A stretch of 64,000 bases of DNA from contig NC_134397.1 in the NCBI RefSeq assembly GCF_050003625.1, positions 281,288,070 to 281,352,069 of the forward strand. Direction: 5' to 3'. A model generated the notes under the pieces. The model was given only the letters and a program-made list of their open reading frames with translations. It was not told the origin of the DNA and made no database searches. The DNA is from Haematobia irritans (lineage: Eukaryota; Arthropoda; Insecta; Diptera; Muscidae). Below are positions 54,501-60,711 of this stretch, piece after piece. A program made the translations under genes and the position numbers. Positions within the stretch are counted from its first letter, which is position 1. Each line of letters starts with the position of its first letter.

Positions 54501-56664
54501 TCTGTGCAGACAAAATTTTTTCAGAAAAGAAAGCACCATAAGTTTACACTCTTCTTTGGTTTTACTTGCCGAGTAATTCAACAAAAGCCGTTTTATCGCG
54601 TTAGTTGGCAATTATTTCTATAATAAATTATCATATCATTTGACTTTTACGATTTTTTGTACTCACTTATCATACTTGTTAGTTTTCAAGTTTTTTAAAC
54701 ATTTCGCTTCATTCTCCATATGCGATATAGTGCGTAAGTGTCTTAAGTAATTATTTTTCACAATTGTTGTGTCGCATATTTTGCACCGCAATATGCTGTT
54801 CTTGCCTTCGACTGGTTCGCTCCAACGATAGCGATCGTTGCTGTAAATAAATCATGGTTGAATAATTGAACATACAATATTGAAAATCGTATCAATTCAA
54901 CAAAAACAAAGCCATACCAATACCTGATTTTATTATGATCAAAATCACCTTCATCAGCATTTGACTTATTGGAAAGACTGTTACCATACGACTTCGCAAA
55001 CTCTTTGTGCTTTCCTCCTTCTTGGTGCCTCGTTCTTAGATAGGAAAACTCTACATTTAATCGTACGCCACAATATTTGCAACGTCCTATGGTGCCTGCG
55101 GGATTGTCCCGTTCCAACCACGGGCATTCCTCAAGCCAACGTCGCCAGTTGTAATTATTGAGGGCTTCGGCTTGTGTTTTTCGTTTATGCTTTAATGCCA
55201 AAACATAGCTGTCTGTCCCAAACTCTTGTTTAATTTCGAATAATGGTGTGCTATAAAAACAATTTATTTAAATGATTCTACTTATCTCATCGCTATTTAC
55301 ATAATCATTTCAACTCTTTCGGCTGGAGAGCCAAATAAATCTGTTTTCTTCTTAGTTTAATGATAATTAATTTTACACGATACGCGCTTGTTCTGTATAT
55401 AAACAAATATTTTTGTAGGCGTCTATTGGCTTTGTATCAGTGTATTTTTCGAATAAATAAATAAAAATTATAAAAGGTAATTTTATACATACTAAAAAAA
55501 AGCCAAAGGGAAAAAATAAGCATCCAGGTTTATAAGTGAAACTTTTATACCTCGCTCCGATGGTAAAAACGGATAAGTTCTACAAATGTGGAAACAGCGC
55601 TCCTCGAGTAATATGTTAAAAAAAGATATTGCAAAATGTGGAAAGGGATGAGCACATTTATATGTGAAATGTAGATATTTTAGAAGAGGCCGTGCTGTTC
55701 CAGTGAAATGTGTCTATTAAAATTAATAATATAAACATCCAGTTTTATATGTGGAAGGATATTGCAAAATGTGTATAGGGTGAGCATCCACATATATCCG
55801 ATCCAAAATGTGTTAAGAAATCCCAATAAACGTCTTACAAAATAGTGGAGCAGTGCTGCTCCAGTTAAATGTGTCTATTAAGTCAAAATGAAAAATATGA
55901 GCATCCAGGTTTATATGTGAAAGATGAATCTTTTAGTCCTCTATCCTATGGGCATATAAACAACAGTGCTCTTGACTTACCCAAGATTATTTCTCTCTTC
56001 CTCATCACGAAAAGCTAAATAATTTTCACTTCGCTCTTTATGGTACATAGACATTTCATGCTGCCTCACAGAACTAAGGCTCCGAACGTTCAATTTCACG
56101 TCGCAATGCAAACAATATCCATAAATCTCGTCACTTTCCTCATATAGTAGCCATGAATATTCCTTACACCACTCCAACACATTGTTTGAGTGTTGCGTTT
56201 GTCCAGATGAACCACTAGAACAGCCATCATCGTCAGAACATTCATCGTAGTTTGTGGAAATGTTACTATTATTGTCGTTCAATTCTAGCAAATCCATGGG
56301 ATCATTTTCAAGTGAATCTTGCACGACTGATTCAATAACTGCCATCTCGTCCTTCACAGCATCAGATTTTTCCCCATCTACACGAGTGCTGGAATGAATA
56401 TTTTGTGCGGGATTACCTTTAGTACCATCCGTAAATGAATTGGGGTCTGATTGAGTCAAAGGATCTACTTCATTATGATCCTCTTCATAATCCTCTATTA
56501 GCTCTATGGTTGTTGTCGCATTGTCATGATTTGGTTCACCCACATTTTCTATTGACTCCGCGTTATTCTTTGCGGCATGACAGAAGTCGGGCACAACAAG
56601 TTCCTCCCTAAAAAAATATTTATGCATGAAAATTTTGCATTTCTTGTTTAAATAATGCTTACAT
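35209..56664 (-). CDS. Su(var)3-7: Su(var)3-7-like heterochromatin protein: eight zinc fingers plus BESS motif (nine exons)
   Basis: Spliced minus-strand model: 56664-56663, 56607-55981, 55250-54924, 54840-54667, 53941-53534, 53125-52928, 52766-52584, 52481-51747, 36514-35209; 3960 nt, 1319 residues. Every intron is GT..AG and phase 2. Fingers (first Cys) start at residues 166, 267, 338, 420, 543, 607, 693 and 808, all C-x2-C-x11-15-H-x5-H with a Trp-containing segment before each. Acidic linkers follow fingers 4 and 8. A BESS motif (SFDLFFKSVSETMKKLP…) lies at about 980-1018. Widely spaced, Trp-preceded fingers plus C-terminal BESS is the architecture of Drosophila Su(var)3-7, a nuclear partner of HP1 in pericentric heterochromatin; from memory that protein has seven fingers. 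Identity is inferred from architecture, not alignment. Confidence 0.8.
37012..37627 (+). repeat. 315 bp tandem duplication at a mariner end
   Basis: TATCTCCTTCATTTATTTTTC starts at 37012 and 37327; about 300 bp, including the mariner end (CAGGTTGGCTG…), is repeated. A joint fragment AATTAAAAATGATATA also occurs at 36660, suggesting that a template slip formed the duplication. Confidence 0.85.
37530..37861 (-). pseudogene. Mariner transposase, C-terminal half
   Basis: Carries the region of the second and third catalytic residues of a DD34D mariner, with Asp to Glu at the second position. Frameshifted after GKKLAEM, so the normal C-terminus is lost. The N-terminal half lies about 2.1 kb away at 39965-40640. 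Confidence 0.8.
38337..39136 (+). repeat. Tandem array, about six units of 136-163 bp
   Basis: Units begin near GGTTCAGATTTAGATATAT at 38352, 38515, 38658, 38794, 38947 and 39083. Each includes CTCCCATATATAG, CGCCCGATTTACACTCATATG and TTGCACAGGGAGTAGAATTA. Length differences come from a 17-25 bp block (CGTGCCAAATTTGGTTG) that is missing in some units. Confidence 0.85.
39138..39928 (-). pseudogene. DD37E Tc1/mariner-like transposase remnant
   Basis: The element end AAAGGGTGATACGGTCAAAATT is at 39137. Minus-strand frames give an N-terminal helix-turn-helix (LSLRDAANKLGVSSTTVHRA) at about 39790, then after a deletion RPDLASCHYGKKAMEW and ELRPIEKYWAIVKRNLKK at about 39570-39400. There are 37 residues between PD and PIE, hence DD37E. 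The first catalytic Asp region is deleted and the 5' end is lost in the surrounding repeat. Non-functional. Confidence 0.78.
39965..40640 (-). pseudogene. Mariner transposase, N-terminal half
   Basis: Two overlapping frames (one frameshift near 40370, at KERIW / LDMRKLCAKW) cover the DNA-binding region and the first catalytic Asp (TMDETWLHH) up to IAAKRPHMKN. See 37530-37861 for the rest. Confidence 0.8.
41119..41500 (-). pseudogene. LINE ORF2 C-terminal fragment
   Basis: Minus-strand frame with LRFGRTNRRILLIPQQ and CRLWNSLPSSIQFIQNANMCKK, the usual C-terminal block of Jockey/CR1-type reverse transcriptases (RLWNSLP). No other domain remains. Confidence 0.65.
41660..42560 (+). pseudogene. 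LINE reverse-transcriptase fragment with internal duplication
   Basis: Plus-strand frames: NPKIFWLFLSSKRKLNGIPQ and DKIAELFSVYFSS (region before the fingers), then WKTAYISPVFK..DNYRPIVKLTLPKLFDKLIND and a QHGFFHGRSTTTNL-like block. 42059-42289 is repeated from 42290 (period 231), with loss of part of the second copy. Heavily frameshifted. Confidence 0.62.
42590..43002 (-). pseudogene. LINE ORF2 C-terminal part, left of the Ty3/gypsy insertion
   Basis: Minus strand: LEYASMVWNPFYSVHVNRIE at 43000, then RSLFEYNAVNAKLNLELS near 42640. It continues the frame of 47736-48110 exactly across the LTR retrotransposon once one CAAGC is counted, so the two pieces were one LINE. Confidence 0.75.
43003..43246 (+). 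repeat. 5' LTR of the Ty3/gypsy element
   Basis: 244 bp, begins TGTTAGGGGGTAACCCTG and ends TAAAAGTACAACA. A short AATAAA-like AGAATAAGAATAAACAC lies about 85 bp from its end. Identical to the 3' LTR by eye. Confidence 0.92.
43322..47482 (+). CDS. Gag-Pol polyprotein of the Ty3/gypsy element
   Basis: Single frame of 1386 residues. Gag N-terminus with a coiled-coil-like start; two zinc knuckles near 269-301 (C-x2-C-x3-H-x4-C and CTRCHQTGHKDNYC). Aspartic protease IDTASDISMIS near 362. Reverse transcriptase with LDLSDAYL (about 582) and catalytic AYIDDIML (about 643). RNase H with AADASSHGIG (about 791) and LHTDHKPL. Integrase with an HHCC region (HRGHLC…CQNCQK, about 1023-1060) and DDE residues in HIDYAG, VSDNGTQF and NGQAERF. 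The domain order PR-RT-RH-IN is that of Ty3/gypsy, and the 'GIKSAPGAFQ' form suggests the mag or GATE-like side of the tree. All catalytic residues appear present, so it may be autonomous. Confidence 0.92.
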   Translation: MSDDKIVRILAEQQKAMNAQTQLLEKLAELIKGKESSTSTAVSQTNSGSSKAALMESLAHSMTEFVYEPESGLTFQTWYNRFEHVFEREASSLEDHDKVALLWRKMSNQVHERFTNYVLPKKPTEMLLKDTVDRLTKLFGKTETQVAQRYRCLQLAKADNEDFREYASRVNLQCELFKMNELQPNQFKCLIFVLGLKSSKDNEIRIRLLKMLDEETDGMNLDKLVDATQRILDLKADNTLIENQQKVICAVTKAKSDPKHADRTPKTPCWFCGDLHYVKFCPYRDHRCTRCHQTGHKDNYCTSARTGSTTKPSHSGTKQKNNKKSKNNFRTTAVFTTKQLNFKELRKYITVHFNDKPVKLQIDTASDISMISESTWRNIGKPEAHTTTDSASDANTNNINLLAKFNVNVTMNNTTKRLQCYITDVDQLNIMGIDWIQAFGLWDIPISIWCRQISLDDEIAALKSNYQSVFDNSSLGLCTKTQVRIQLLPNAKEIFVPKRPVPYAARVEIENELERLEKANIITPVDTSRYAAPIVVSKRNGKIRICADYSTGLNSIVESNQYPLPTPDEILSDCHTATIFSHLDLSDAYLQVEVDDDSKELLTINTHKGLYRFNRLTPGIKSAPGAFQRIMDQLCNGIDGAKAYIDDIMLASKSISDHITNLNLLLQKVQEFGFKLKFEKCQFFKNQITYLGQVISKEGIRPDPNKIDAVRNLKVPQNISEVRSLLGSINHYGKFVSNMRNLRKPLDDLLKKDTPFQWTPDCQASLDEFKKILSSPLLLTHYNPELPIHVAADASSHGIGAVIYHTFPNGGMKAIYHVSRSLTQAERNYSQIEKEGLALIFAVQRFHKMLFGRRFTLHTDHKPLLTIFGSKKGIPVYTANRLQRWALILLAYDFEITYTNTKDFGHADVLSRLISNHEKPPDDYIVASISLEKDIQHELSESMSTLTISHEMIVNTTKEDNVLQQVIKYMQNGWPETSKTINASVLPFFNRKESLSMVDGCLMFNTRVVVPGIFHQKILKQLHRGHLCAERSKSIARSYVYWPNIDRQIEEYVRKCQNCQKAAKSPVKTNLCSWPVTSQPLERIHIDYAGPVKGKYYLVIIDSYSKYPVIYETQTMTAIATIKLLTEYCALFGNPEQIVSDNGTQFCSEQFQTWCKERAIVHTRTVRFHPSSNGQAERFVDTLKRALKKMEGEENTTAALQTFLEVYRSTPNPNTSNSRTPAESFIGRKMRTVFDAIIRPAPKEPKFNKEMEEQYNKKHGTRPRSFDHGDLVYAKNFKGNKSYWVPGEIIERIGKVIYNTLIDVGDKKILVRAHADQLRTRTADISCDETTSTGLPLDFLLDEFKITPTHQNEDFATPPSSPNWAPQRIVSRRQPVEPVSRSPLQI
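47492..47735 (+). repeat. 3' LTR of the Ty3/gypsy element
   Basis: 244 bp, same sequence as 43003-43246, preceded by a purine-rich tract. Confidence 0.92.
47736..48110 (-). pseudogene. LINE ORF2 part, right of the Ty3/gypsy insertion
   Basis: Minus strand: NRLKLNIGKCSYIRFSRRLL, STLDLGVVFDSKFTFNLHID, LLYISFVRSRL, the segment after the YADD palm of a LINE polymerase. Its open frame is cut at RSRL by the CAAGC target site. Confidence 0.78.
48150..48980 (+). pseudogene. LINE reverse-transcriptase fragments
   Basis: Plus strand: NFRKAFDKVQCPILMRKLG, SLLKWLHSYLTDRVLYVKLD, PLLFLLFINDLPKIF, a frameshifted ADDLKVYRSI (catalytic ADD), and TIKNLGVYFDSTLTFQSHID. Frames change at least three times. The end near 48700-48980 duplicates part of 49950-50090 (GTTGGACAATTATGGTTGTG). 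Confidence 0.65.
48982..49916 (+). mobile_element. DD41D mariner-like element, internally deleted (copy 3)
   Basis: 935 bp with TA at 48980-48981 and 49917-49918. Same ends and catalytic fragment (to 49809) as the copy at 2619, but the deletion joint reads …CAGTGTTCGGAAAATCC instead of …CAGTGGCAGAAAATCC, and one extra T follows. Third-Asp box CDLTPLDYF as in copy 4. It sits between two LINE pieces in intron 8. Confidence 0.88.
49919..50560 (+). pseudogene. LINE reverse-transcriptase C-terminal fragment
   Basis: The frame 50084-50446 contains SLGYQLYSNLVFAKHIAHIC, YKLAHSLLMPHILYGAEVYT and RLEASYHSILRYVYG, the region after the palm with the typical L.Y…R.IQ-type block. Broken upstream and downstream. 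Confidence 0.65.
51038..51645 (+). repeat. 152 bp tandem duplication with a LINE 3' end inserted in the second unit
   Basis: ACGTCAAATATATAGACGAATTGC starts at 51037 and 51189 (period 152). The second unit is interrupted by 51213-51489, flanked by ACGAATTGC (51204-51212, 51490-51498). Unit 2 then resumes (ATTTACTCCGACAG) and differs from unit 1 by a few bases. Confidence 0.82.
51213..51489 (+). pseudogene. CAA-tailed LINE, 3' end only
   Basis: Encodes KLRSGKCIRLNSYLSVIDSS, VCPICNQGPHDT…C and SLWTHPILVAEFLDLATS then stop; ends GTTACAACAAGAACAAGAAC. Belongs to the family of LINE-B (24867-27628). A 9 bp target duplication encloses it, so this 277 bp copy is a complete insertion event, extremely 5'-truncated. 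Confidence 0.85.
51747..52481 (-). CDS. Su(var)3-7: Su(var)3-7-like exon 8: zinc fingers 7 and 8
   Basis: 735 bp (245 codons), acceptor TTTGTTCCAG, donor AAAGTAAGT. Finger 7 (CKVC…H…H, 693, 696, 711, 717) follows QKKFPWLTYKRTEF; finger 8 (CRYC…H…H, 808, 811, 825, 831) follows MQKRFSWIEKSKKP. The two are separated by a basic, Arg/Gln-rich stretch. The end is acidic (NGDDDDVTLVEDNAEEI). This is the only exon with two fingers. Confidence 0.84.
52584..52766 (-). CDS. Su(var)3-7: Su(var)3-7-like exon 7: zinc finger 6
   Basis: 183 bp (61 codons), acceptor CATTGTAG, donor CAGGTAATT. SYEWAVDIKSQPNLYY precedes CKYC…H…H (607, 610, 623, 629). Introns 6 and 7 are 161 and 102 bp. Confidence 0.8.
52928..53125 (-). 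CDS. Su(var)3-7: Su(var)3-7-like exon 6: zinc finger 5
   Basis: 198 bp (66 codons), acceptor CTATTTTTATAG, donor AGAAGTATTT. KWYEQYPWCKKYKSDP leads into CSYC…H…H (543, 546, 559, 565). The donor GTATTT is weak; it is chosen because it gives phase 2 like every other junction and because the frame runs to a stop at about 52860. Intron 5 is 408 bp and holds nothing recognisable. Confidence 0.75.
53534..53941 (-). CDS. Su(var)3-7: Su(var)3-7-like exon 5: zinc finger 4 and acidic linker
   Basis: 408 bp (136 codons), acceptor TTTTCCAG, donor CCAAGTAAGT. HDWDMYGKQHPWLIADP precedes finger CKYC…H…H (420, 423, 439, 445). The last 65 residues are almost entirely Asp, Glu, Asn, Gly and Gln. Intron 4 (54666-53942) is 725 bp, non-coding. 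Confidence 0.83.
54667..54840 (-). CDS. Su(var)3-7: Su(var)3-7-like exon 4: zinc finger 3
   Basis: 174 bp (58 codons) with no internal ATG start, so it is easily missed. Acceptor TTATTTACAG, donor TAAGTGAGT. Reads NDRYRWSEPVEGKNSIL, then CKIC…H…H (338, 341, 353, 359), the shortest spacer of the eight (11). Intron 3 is only 83 bp. Confidence 0.8.
54924..55250 (-). CDS. Su(var)3-7: Su(var)3-7-like exon 3: zinc finger 2
   Basis: 327 bp (109 codons), acceptor TTTTTATAG, donor CAGGTATTG. Includes TPLFEIKQEFGTDSY, then WRRWLEECPWLERD and finger CKYC…H…H (267, 270, 285, 291). Intron 2 (55980-55251, 730 bp) contains imperfect repeats of a 'CATCCAGGTTTATATGTGAAA' type and no ORF. Confidence 0.83.
55500..55950. 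repeat. Imperfect repeats in intron 2
   Basis: Phrases such as GCATCCAGGTTTATAWGTGAAA, GATATTGCAAAATGTG and CCAGTKAAATGTGTCTATTAA recur two or three times, spaced irregularly. It looks like a decayed tandem array. Confidence 0.5.
55981..56607 (-). CDS. Su(var)3-7: Su(var)3-7-like exon 2: acidic N-terminus and zinc finger 1
   Basis: Acceptor TTTTTTTAG, donor GGGTAAGT. Codes residues 1-210, starting EELVVPDFCHA after Met. The first 140 residues are rich in Asp, Glu, Asn and Ser. Finger 1 is CLHC…H…H (166, 169, 184, 190), preceded by EWCKEYSWLLY. The open frame extends further upstream through the intron, which makes a naive start at 56627 look possible; the splice acceptor argues against it. 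Confidence 0.82.
56663..56664 (-). CDS. Su(var)3-7: Su(var)3-7-like exon 1: first two bases of the start codon and 5' UTR upstream
   Basis: Exon 1 ends …GGATCATCAAT before GTAAGC (donor at 56662-56661). Joined to exon 2 this creates ATG (AT|G). Upstream in the same frame a TGA occurs before any other ATG, so this split codon is the best start. Intron 1 is 55 bp (56662-56608), a normal size for a fly. The exon 1 5' limit is unknown; sequence up to about 56800 could be 5' UTR or promoter. Confidence 0.65.
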
Positions 56665-56855
56665 TGATGATCCGCGTCTCCAGAAATAATTAATCTCGAG
56701 TCAACATTAAAGTTATCGAAATTTTAGTAATTTCTTAAAACCGGTTTACTTTTCCAACACTAAAGAACCGGTCTCTTTTTACAACTTATATTTGAGCACA
56801 CAGATTAGAAAAATGCTTTTATTCAACCCAATTTCAAATAATTTTCAAAGAACTA

Positions 56856-58695
56856 ATGCGCTTTACAGACTACCAGTTATTCCGGACGACAGTGCTCGTG
56901 TCGAACATATTATATGGGATATGTTCGACACGAGTGCACATTATATGCACATTCGACACGTGTGCACATTATACGTTAAGTCCGAAGGCATAATCGATAC
57001 TGCTGCATGTTCATGGAATCGATAACACATTATCCGATTATTTAGTCTTCGCCGACAAGTCGTATCGTTCCGACACACTGTAATGCGCTTTACAGATTAT
57101 CAGTTATTCCGGACGACAGAGCTCGTGTCGAACATATCCCATATATCCCAATAAACACAAACGTTTGAAAAATGCTAAATTTCAACAATGTTTCAAACAT
57201 TTTTTCAAAGGATTAGGGTAATATTCAAGTTGAGAAATTGTTGAGAAAATCGCGTTCTCAACAAAAAACAGACATTACCCTCAACAGTAAAATTCGATAC
57301 ACTAGCAATAATTTCTCAAGTGTTATCCTCAAATTGAAATGCATCGCTACTCAACAATTTCTCAAACAATTTTCGTTGCGAGTCAAATTAAAAATTAACA
57401 TTGTTGCAAATACTTTTCAACCAAAATTTGTATAAATGATATCGCCACTTCTAATTGAAAGTCAAAGCCCAAATTCTATGAATTTTGTATAATTTATTCA
57501 TTTTCGTCAAAATAAAATATATAATAATACACTACAATACTAATTGAAAAATAAATGTCTTATTAAACATATGTATCAACAAATAAGAACAAAACAACAA
57601 AACTTTAAATATCTTAAACATTATTTGTAAACACTTTTGCATAGATAATTCGATTTCCTTCCTGTTTGTGTCATAAAACTGCATTGAAATTAATTAATAT
57701 GCGGGCAATTTGAAATTAGGAACGTGATGGACCGCGTGTTAGCATAGATTTCCAGCAGAAGGAATTCACATAATATCCATTTTAAGCTGATAATAGGATG
57801 TAAATTAAACTGACGATGTGATGCACATTTTCATCCAGAAGTTAATGATATGAAATAATATCAAGTTTTTAACAATTTTAATTGGTTGCACTTTGAAATC
57901 TTTCTGGAAACTTTTTCTGATAAGCCATTCATTTTTCATCGGCCAGCTTCATAATGTTTGCAAGAATGTAGCATCCAAAGATTTTAGTTTTCTGCAAAAA
58001 TATTTAAATTTAGTGACTTCTCTAAAATGTTGATTTAATTTTTCATATTGACTTATCAATTATTATAAACTATTTGAAACAGTTCCAGTTAATTGTCCAA
58101 CATTTTTTCATCGGTCAGCTTTTTAATGTTTTCAAGAACGTAGAATCCATAATTTTAGTTTTCGGCAAAGAGATATACATTTAGTGACTTCCTTAAAATT
58201 TTATTTCATTTTTTATTTTCACTTCACTATTATTATAAACTATTTGCAGCAAAATCAGTTATTTGTCTAAAATTTTCCATTTTTTTTTATTTCTTCCACG
58301 TGACCACAAACACAAAGAAGTATTAAAAACCACATGGTTTTTGCGTTGCATTTTTAGGGTAGTGTTTTGTCAAAGTTTTCTCATATTATCTTCAACACCT
58401 TTTCAAAGATTTCGTCAACATTTTGGCAAATTGAATGTAATTCGCAACCAATTTGAAGATGTATTGTAGATGAGCTGTTGCATTTGAAAAACGCTCTTCC
58501 TGTGTTTATTGGGATTGTGCACATTATAAGTTAAGTCCGAAGGCATAATCGATACTGCTGCATGTTTATGGGATCGATAACATATTTACCGATTATTTAG
58601 TCATCGCCGACAAGTCGTATCGATCCGACACACTGTAAGATTCTTTTCAAACACCGACATTCCGTCCGGAATAACTGATAATCTGTAAAGCGCAT
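56856..58695 (+). mobile_element. Composite MITE cluster (ATGCGCTTTACAGACT ends) upstream of the zinc-finger gene
   Basis: Two elements with end ATGCGCTTTACAGAYT..CAGTTATTCCGGAC lie in tandem (56856 and 57083); the second ends AATCTGTAAAGCGCAT at 58695. A complete, uninterrupted relative is at 60712-60955. The 56892-56940 stretch is palindromic around CATATTATATGGGATATG. The cluster starts only about 190 bp upstream of the start-codon exon, so it may overlap or adjoin the promoter. Confidence 0.72.
57147..58513 (+). mobile_element. 1367 bp DNA element with CCCAATAAACACA ends, nested in the MITE
   Basis: The left end CCCAATAAACACA mirrors the right end TGTGTTTATTGGG; both continue with GTTTGAAAAA / TTTGAAAAACG. 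The uninterrupted MITE at 60712 shows that AT is duplicated at the insertion point (57145-57146, 58514-58515). No transposase is seen, so it is non-autonomous; superfamily unassigned. Confidence 0.75.
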
Positions 58696-58699
58696 AAAA

Positions 58700-59587
58700 C
58701 CTCATACACATTACACTTTCAAAATCCACTTTAAGTAGATTTCAACTGTCATTTGCCTTATACAAAAGGTTTTCAAATCCACTTTTAGTCAGTGTACACT
58801 TAGTTTACCCTGACTTTTAGTAGATTTCGAGCCTAATAGGAATGGGCTATAACGTGGGCTTCCGCACAAAAATATTTACAATCATGGTATCACCTTAAGG
58901 TGATACAAAACTATAAGTTAAATTTACAAAATTATATATCAACTATGCTTTTATCCAATAATGTCAAAAATTTGATGGAAAAACGAATCCCGGGATTTTT
59001 TTGGGATCCCGTCATTTTTGCGATTTTTTGTTTATTAATTTTCTTTTTATTCGACCTTTTATCAATATATAATGAGATGATTAGTCAAGCTCGAGGTCTT
59101 TATGTTTTTATTTATTTATTTATTTGTCGATATTTCGCCTTAATATGTAAGGCATTTTCAAGACAACCTATCAAAATAACATAAAACAAATACGTAATAA
59201 GCCAAGCATGTTTACATTCTTTTACATTGAATTCTCTTTTTTCACTTACATTAACAATAGTACAAAAAGCACAAACAAAACTTAAAGTTTATTAATCAAC
59301 CTGTTCGGTCTCCGTTTGTTTTGTCACTGACGTCTTCTATGCGTTATTGGACTTTGTTCATTCGTTGAACCAACAAGCGATAGTTGCTTGCACATCCCTC
59401 TATGTCTGCTATGTGGTTCATACGGTTTGTTGTTGTTGTGTTGATGATGTGTAATGTTTCTAATGTAAGTCTCTTATTGTAATTTATCTCGTTTTTTTAA
59501 TTTGACGGCGGCCAACATTTTTTTAATTTGACGGCGCTTCTGAGAATCCCCACCACCAAATGCTGGCAGGGGTGTCCATAGATTATA
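58700..59587. other. No gene; contains a Penelope pseudo-LTR relative
   Basis: 59030-59170 resembles an arm of the foldback at 885-1516 (TTTTATTCGA…TAGTCAAGCTCGAGGTC…TATTTCG). The 94-codon open frame over it has no recognisable product. The remainder to 59587 is not recognised. Confidence 0.5.
59124..59166 (-). ncRNA. Hammerhead-like motif, core mutated
   Basis: On the minus strand: stem I TTGTC pairing with GACAA, stem II GCCTT/AAGGC, then GAAA and TATC, the short-stem III form. The 5' core reads TTGAAAA where CTGANGA is needed, so two conserved positions are changed and activity is unlikely. Architecture matches Penelope-type hammerheads better than 1423-1456 does. Confidence 0.5.
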
Positions 59588-60521
59588 AAGGGTGATTTGT
59601 TAAGAGCTTGATAACTTTTTTTTTAAAAAAAAACGCATAAAATTTGCAAAATCTCATCGGTTCTTTATTTGAAACGTTAGATTGGTCCATGACATTTACT
59701 TTTTGAAGATAATTTCATTTAAATGTTGACCGCGGCTGCGTCTTAGGTGGTCCATTCGGAAAGTCCAATTTTGGGCAACTTTTTCGAGCATTTCGGCCGG
59801 AATAGCCCGAATTTCTTCGGAAATGTTGTCTTCCAAAGCTGGAATAGTTGCTGGCTTATTTCTGTAGACTTTAGACTTGACGTAGCCCCACAAAAAATAG
59901 TCTAAAGGCGTCAAATCGCATGATCTTGGTGGCCAACTTACCGGTCCATTTCTTGAGATGAATTGTTCTCCGAAGTTTTCCCTCAAAATGGCCATAGAAT
60001 CGCGAGCTGTGTGGCATGTAGCGCCATCTTGTTGAAACCACATGTCAACCAAGTTCAGTTCTTCCATTTTTGGCAACAAAAAGTTTGTTAGCATCGAACG
60101 ATAGCGATCGCCATTCACCGTAACGTTGCGTCCAACAGCATCTTTGAAAAAATACGGTCCAATGATTCCACCAGCGTACAAACCACACCAAACAGTGCAT
60201 TTTTCGGGATGCATGGGCAGTTCTTGAACGGCTTCTGGTTGCTCTTCACTCCAAATGCGGCAATTTTGCTTATTTACGTAGCCATTCAACCAGAAACGAG
60301 CCTCATCGCTGAACAAAATTTGTCGATAAAAAAGCGGATTTTCTGCCACTGATTTTGGTAATAAAATTCAATGATTTGCAAGCGTTGCTCGTTAGTAAGT
60401 CTATTCATGATGAAATGTCAAAGCATACTGAGCATCTTTCTCTTTGACACCATGTCTGAAATCCCACGTGATCTGTCAAATACTAATGCATGAAAATCCT
60501 AACCTCAAAAGAATCACCCTT
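59588..60521 (-). mobile_element. DD41D mariner-like element, internally deleted (copy 4)
   Basis: 934 bp, inverted relative to the others, TA at 59586-59587 and 60522-60523. Catalytic fragment 60349-59696 has the same deletion joint as copies 1 and 2; it differs by DEARFW (His to Arg beside the first Asp), CDLTPLDYF and PALEDN. Confidence 0.88.
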
Positions 60522-60711
60522 TAGAATATATATAGATGATCCACTTGTCTATTTAAAAAAATGTGTCAGTTTCAAAATTTAATTTTCTGACATTTCGTTT
60601 TGATTTTTTCTTAAAGAGTCAGTCCCAAACATTAATTTTCGTGCATTTGCTTTTGTGTTGTTCATAAAGAACAATGCTGCTCAAAATTAAATTTCATATT
60701 TCCGCGCTTTT

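Noticed and set aside
58900..59184. 94-codon membrane-protein-like frame
   Set aside because: Overlaps a pseudo-LTR relative; the hydrophobicity comes from T-rich DNA (TTTATTTATTTATTTATT).
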